The position numbers and the translations under genes were made by a program. From Flavobacteriaceae bacterium (lineage in GTDB: Bacteria > Bacteroidota > Bacteroidia > Flavobacteriales > Flavobacteriaceae), in assembly GCA_024763365.1 (NCBI GenBank), contig JANTFO010000003.1, forward strand, positions 1-51,665: 51,665 bases of DNA. Direction: 5' to 3'. Below, one piece after another: positions 48,390 through 51,665 of this stretch; within the stretch, counting starts at the first letter, position 1; each line of letters starts with the position of its first letter. The notes beneath the pieces are model-generated. The model was not told the origin of the DNA. It saw nothing but the letters and a program-made list of their open reading frames with translations, and made no database searches.

Positions 48390-49421
48390 ATGAGATGTAT
48401 AAATTTTTGGTTAATTCTAGTTTTCTTAATTTCAGCTGTAGGTTGTAAAAAATCAAAAACAAAACCAGAAAATTCTGTAGACAAAAAGTTTGCTATCGTC
48501 CTGCATGGAGGTGCAGGTTATATTACCTCTGATAACTTAAATGATTCTTTACAAGCAGTTTATAAGGATGTTTTAATGACAGCCATTAACAAAGGTTATA
48601 CTGTATTGGAAAACAATGGAAGTAGTATAGAGGCCATCCGTCAAACTATCAACATTCTTGAGGATTCTCCCTTATTCAATGCCGGTAGAGGCTCCGTATT
48701 CACTCATAATGAAACCAACGAAATGGATGCATCAGTTATGATCGGGAATACAAAAGATGCCGGAGCTGTTGCAGGTGTTATGCGAGTTAAGAATCCAATT
48801 GACCTGGCCATCCAAATCATGCAAAACTCCCCTCATGTGATGCTTTCCGGAAAAGGAGCAGAGGAATTTGCAAGTCAACAAGGCGTAAAGATGGTAGACC
48901 CTTCCTATTTTTATACGGAAAAAAGATTTCAATCACTTCAAGATGTGAAAGAAAAAGAATCTAAAAAAACAGCTTATATAAATCCTACTATATTGGATGA
49001 GAAATTTGGCACGGTAGGTTGTGTTGCATTGGACAAACAAGGAAACATTGTCGCCGGGACTTCTACAGGTGGTATGACCAACAAACGTTGGAATCGCATA
49101 GGTGATTCTCCCATAATTGGTGCAGGAACCTACGCCAACAATGCTACCTGTGGTGTGTCATGTACCGGTTGGGGTGAATATTTTATTAGAGGGGTAGTGG
49201 CTTATGATATTTCCGCTTTGATGGAGTATAGAGGGCTTTCACTTCATGAAGCCGCTCAAGAAGTGATCCATAATAAGTTGCCTGCGATGGGTGGAGATGG
49301 TGGTATTATTGCTATTGATAAGGCTGGTAATATTGTATGGGAGTTTAATACACCCGGAATGTTTAGAGCTTCACAAAAAGAAGGGGAGGAAATAAGGGTC
49401 GAAATGTTTTCCAAAAATTAA
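48390..49421 (+). CDS. iaaA: Isoaspartyl peptidase / L-asparaginase family lipoprotein
   Basis: A 343-residue Ntn-hydrolase of the plant-type asparaginase family. It is made as a precursor that cuts itself before a threonine, seen here in FGTVGCVALD near residue 208. IVLHGGAGYI near 35 and NAGRGSVFT near 95 mark the N-terminal half; GTSTGGMTNKRWNRIGDSPIIGAG marks the substrate pocket. An N-terminal lipoprotein signal (...SAVGC) places it in the envelope. It starts 2 bases after hyaD, so the two are co-transcribed. Its presence in a hydrogenase maturation segment is unexplained. Confidence 0.92.
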   Translation: MRCINFWLILVFLISAVGCKKSKTKPENSVDKKFAIVLHGGAGYITSDNLNDSLQAVYKDVLMTAINKGYTVLENNGSSIEAIRQTINILEDSPLFNAGRGSVFTHNETNEMDASVMIGNTKDAGAVAGVMRVKNPIDLAIQIMQNSPHVMLSGKGAEEFASQQGVKMVDPSYFYTEKRFQSLQDVKEKESKKTAYINPTILDEKFGTVGCVALDKQGNIVAGTSTGGMTNKRWNRIGDSPIIGAGTYANNATCGVSCTGWGEYFIRGVVAYDISALMEYRGLSLHEAAQEVIHNKLPAMGGDGGIIAIDKAGNIVWEFNTPGMFRASQKEGEEIRVEMFSKN

Positions 49422-49449
49422 TAAAGTAAGCCTTAAAATATTTACTTTT

Positions 49450-49485
49450 GAATTCTTAATTCTTAATTTTTAAATTCTGAATTCA
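49450..49485. repeat. AT-rich microrepeat (GAATTCTTAATTCTTAATTT) before hypF
   Basis: Imperfect repeats of a TTAATTC-type unit fill the short gap between the asparaginase stop and hypF. They overlap the expected hypF translation start, and no ATG, GTG or TTG is in frame there. Confidence 0.75.
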
Positions 49486-51665
49486 TTCCACATACATATT
49501 CAAGGCATCGTTCAGGGCGTAGGTTTTCGCCCTTTTGTTTATAAAATGGCATTGCAAAATGATTTAAAAGGCTGGGTCAACAATACCTCTGATGGGGTAC
49601 ATATTCATTTGACTGATACTGAGCAAAATGCAAAGCATTTTCTGGATGCACTCTTAAAAAATTTACCACCCCTCGCTGTAGTGACACATTATCATATTGA
49701 AGAAATTGAATCTGATGAAAAATTTGAGCGTTTTGACATTGTAGAAAGTACAGAGCAATCCAAAACCAACCTGCTGTTAACACCCGATGTCGCTATATGC
49801 GAAGATTGTCGAAAAGAGTTGCATGATATTAAAAACAGGCGTTATCAATACCCTTTCATTACTTGTACAAACTGTGGCCCACGTTACTCGATCATTAAGA
49901 AGTTACCTTATGACAGGCCATTTACCACGATGAAAAAGTTTGAAATGTGTCCTACTTGCCAGATAGAATATAATAATCCGTTAGAACGAAGACATTATTC
50001 TCAAACCAATTCTTGTCCGGATTGTGCCATTGAAATGCAACTTTTTAAGGTGTCATCTCAAGAACAAGCATTGAGCGAAGTCACAGTAACCTCAAAAAAA
50101 ATCATTAATAATTTTACCGACTTATCATTAATTACAGATTATTGGCATAAAGGAAAGATTATTGCTATCAAAGGAATAGGAGGATATTTATTGACTTGTG
50201 ACGCTACTAATCCTCAAGCAATTGAAAAGCTTAGAAAACAAAAGCACCGGCCCACAAAACCTTTTGCTTTGATGTATCCTTCTTTGGAGATTCTTAAAAA
50301 TGATGCCTACGTGAGTGAGTTGGAGCAAAAAGAACTCTTAAGTATATCAGCACCCATCGTCCTATTACAACCTAAAGGTAAATTGAATTCAAAACTGGCT
50401 TTGGATAAGATCAATAAAGGTTTATCAAAAATAGGGGTTATGCTGCCTTATACACCTTTGATGGATTTGCTATTAACAGATTTTGAAAACCCCATTATTG
50501 CTACATCCGGAAATATTTCTAATTCTACAATAATTCATCAGGATGAAACGGCCATCAAAGAACTCAGCCCTATTGCGGATTTGATATTGATGAACAACCG
50601 GGATATATTAATGCCTCAAGATGATGGGGTAGTTCAATTTTCCCCTGTTTATAAACAAAGGATCACCTTACGTCGTTCTCGCGGAAAAGCTCCGGTATAT
50701 ATCAATTCGGCCATAAAAGTGCCTCAAACCCCATACTTTGCACCGGGCTCTATGTTGAAAAGTGTTTTTGGCTTTACCCATGAGCAGAATTTTTATATCT
50801 CTCAGTATTTAGGTAATACGGAAAGTTATGATGCGCAAAAGAATTATGAAAATACTTTTAAACACCTAAACGGCATTTTCGCAACCAAATTTGATAAAAT
50901 CATAGTCGATAAACACCCGGATTATTTTGCGACACGTTTTGGTAAAAATTTAGCTGAAAAACATCATGCAGAAGTTGTAGAAATACAACATCATAAAGCT
51001 CATTTTTGGTCGGTTTTGGGTGAACATAATTTGATGGAAACCGACGAGTCAGTTTTGGGTGTAATTTGGGATGGTACAGGCTTGGGTGATGATGGTAACA
51101 TTTGGGGAGCTGAGTTTTTCAAATATGAAAACAGGAAAATGGATCGCGTAGCACATCTGGAGGAATTCCCTTTTATGTTGGGCGATAAAATGGTTTTGGA
51201 ACCACGTATTTCGGCATTTGTGCTTTTTCATGATAAACCTGATGCAGAAAATTGGTTAAAACCTAAATTTTCAAAAACAGAATGGAATGTTTATCACAAA
51301 CTTGTTAAGAATACAAAGCTGAAAAGCACCAGCATGGGCCGTTTGTTTGATGCAGTATCGTCACTTTTATTTGGTTTTGACAAACATACTTTTGAAGCTG
51401 AAGCCAGTATGCAATTGGAGAACCAAGCGCTTAAATTCCAATCCCAACTGTCACCTCGAGCTGAGTCGAGAGGTCTTTTGGGCTCACACTCATATTTAAA
51501 GAAAGAAAATCCTTCAAGTTTTCTAAAGTTTCTTTTAAATAATATTCTTAAAGATCTAAATGACGAAAAACCCAAAGACGAAATAGCCTATAAATTCCAT
51601 GTTACTTTGGTTGATTATATCGGTAGGATAGCACAAAAGTTTGATATCAGATCTTTAGCATTTAG
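49477..51665 (+). CDS. hypF: Carbamoyltransferase HypF (3' end beyond window; non-ATG start)
   Basis: Makes the cyanide ligands of [NiFe] hydrogenases from carbamoyl phosphate, passing thiocarbamate to HypE. The frame is open from 49474 to the right edge, about 730 codons of the usual 750-770. Domains in order: acylphosphatase (GIVQGVGFRPFVYK), two zinc fingers (CEDC/CTNC, CPTC/CPDC), a YrdC-like domain (about 195-385) and the Kae1-like domain (HHKAHF, WDGTGLGDDG). The track missed it because it has no stop in the window. The first in-frame ATG (49546) would remove the acylphosphatase loop. ATT at 49474 or CTG at 49477 is the only option ahead of it. A palindromic repeat (51449-51480) is inserted in frame. 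Confidence 0.93.
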   Translation, partial: MNSFHIHIQGIVQGVGFRPFVYKMALQNDLKGWVNNTSDGVHIHLTDTEQNAKHFLDALLKNLPPLAVVTHYHIEEIESDEKFERFDIVESTEQSKTNLLLTPDVAICEDCRKELHDIKNRRYQYPFITCTNCGPRYSIIKKLPYDRPFTTMKKFEMCPTCQIEYNNPLERRHYSQTNSCPDCAIEMQLFKVSSQEQALSEVTVTSKKIINNFTDLSLITDYWHKGKIIAIKGIGGYLLTCDATNPQAIEKLRKQKHRPTKPFALMYPSLEILKNDAYVSELEQKELLSISAPIVLLQPKGKLNSKLALDKINKGLSKIGVMLPYTPLMDLLLTDFENPIIATSGNISNSTIIHQDETAIKELSPIADLILMNNRDILMPQDDGVVQFSPVYKQRITLRRSRGKAPVYINSAIKVPQTPYFAPGSMLKSVFGFTHEQNFYISQYLGNTESYDAQKNYENTFKHLNGIFATKFDKIIVDKHPDYFATRFGKNLAEKHHAEVVEIQHHKAHFWSVLGEHNLMETDESVLGVIWDGTGLGDDGNIWGAEFFKYENRKMDRVAHLEEFPFMLGDKMVLEPRISAFVLFHDKPDAENWLKPKFSKTEWNVYHKLVKNTKLKSTSMGRLFDAVSSLLFGFDKHTFEAEASMQLENQALKFQSQLSPRAESRGLLGSHSYLKKENPSSFLKFLLNNILKDLNDEKPKDEIAYKFHVTLVDYIGRIAQKFDIRSLAF
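51449..51480 (+). repeat. Palindromic interspersed repeat inserted in frame in hypF
   Basis: CACCTCGAGCTGAGTCGAG followed by AGGTCTTTT closely resembles the short palindrome family spread through Bacteroidota intergenic DNA (GTCACCTCGAGCGCAGTCGAGAGGTCT type). Here it lies within hypF and is read as QLSPRAESRGLLG, without breaking the frame. It falls in the linker between sub-domains of the Kae1-like part, before LKKENPSS. Confidence 0.75.

Noticed and set aside
49577-51575. Minus-strand ORFs at 49577-49783, 51049-51231 and 51294-51575
   Set aside because: They are antisense shadows of hypF, whose plus-strand frame is open throughout with clear HypF domains.
1-51665. CRISPR arrays, tRNA/rRNA genes, insertion sequences, prophage
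   Set aside because: No spaced identical direct repeats, cloverleaf-like segments, transposase or phage proteins were found by reading the sequence and ORFs.

Overview
The window reads as a low-GC chromosome of a Bacteroidota bacterium, most likely Flavobacteriia-like. Three things support this. Many genes are preceded by the Bacteroidota -7 promoter box TAnnTTTG. Lineage-typical families are present: a PorD-like DUF4835 protein, a PorV/PorQ-type barrel, a TlpA/DUF4369-like lipoprotein, DUF6913 and a haem_bd protein. The gene order bamD - rpoZ-like - coaBC - DUF4835 - recN is characteristic of the group. No rRNA, tRNA, CRISPR array, insertion sequence or prophage was seen.

Layout. 1-9.99 kb is housekeeping: yidC, nhaA, a GT2 glycosyltransferase, a FecCD-type iron/cobalamin ABC pair, rdgB, a haem_bd protein, menD and folE. 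10.0-15.5 kb is a minus-strand run: lipA, a THUMP/RlmL-like RNA methyltransferase, a TlpA-like lipoprotein and a 5'-nucleotidase split into two genes. 15.6-23.9 kb is a plus-strand block: DUF6913, dapA, ferritin, bamD, rpoZ-like, coaBC, porD-like, recN and fabI. 24.1-28.7 kb is a minus-strand xanthine dehydrogenase operon (xdhA-xdhB-xdhC) with a perfect inverted repeat just upstream of its start. 28.9-34.4 kb carries a DUF4395 membrane protein, an acyl-CoA dehydrogenase, a GNAT-like protein, a lipoprotein and a PorV-like protein.

34.9-51.7 kb is a hydrogen-metabolism island with two [NiFe] hydrogenases on divergent strands. Leftward are hypA, hoxEF (fused), hoxUY (fused), hoxH, a maturation protease, hypB, hypC, trmO and an S41 peptidase: a cytoplasmic NAD(P)-linked group 3 enzyme built from only three polypeptides. 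Rightward are a Tat-exported group 1 small subunit, its large subunit, a cytochrome b, a maturation protease, an isoaspartyl peptidase lipoprotein and hypF, which runs off the right edge. The ORF track omitted hypF because it has neither an in-window stop nor an ATG at the expected start. hypD and hypE are not in the window. The hox and hya promoters share one architecture: TGAT-N4-ATCA followed 23-24 nt later by TAnnTTTG. That is the geometry of class II activation by an FNR/CRP-family regulator, so the two enzymes are probably co-regulated.

The most unusual signals are these: (i) a palindromic interspersed repeat inserted in frame inside hypF; (ii) hypF apparently starting at a non-ATG/GTG/TTG codon next to low-complexity repeats; (iii) HoxE-F and HoxU-Y fusions, with the HoxE-like domain missing three of four Fe-S cysteines; (iv) an inverted pair of roughly 180-bp dispersed repeats, each interrupted by a different small palindrome; (v) degenerate tandem microrepeats that supply the last codons and stops of three genes.
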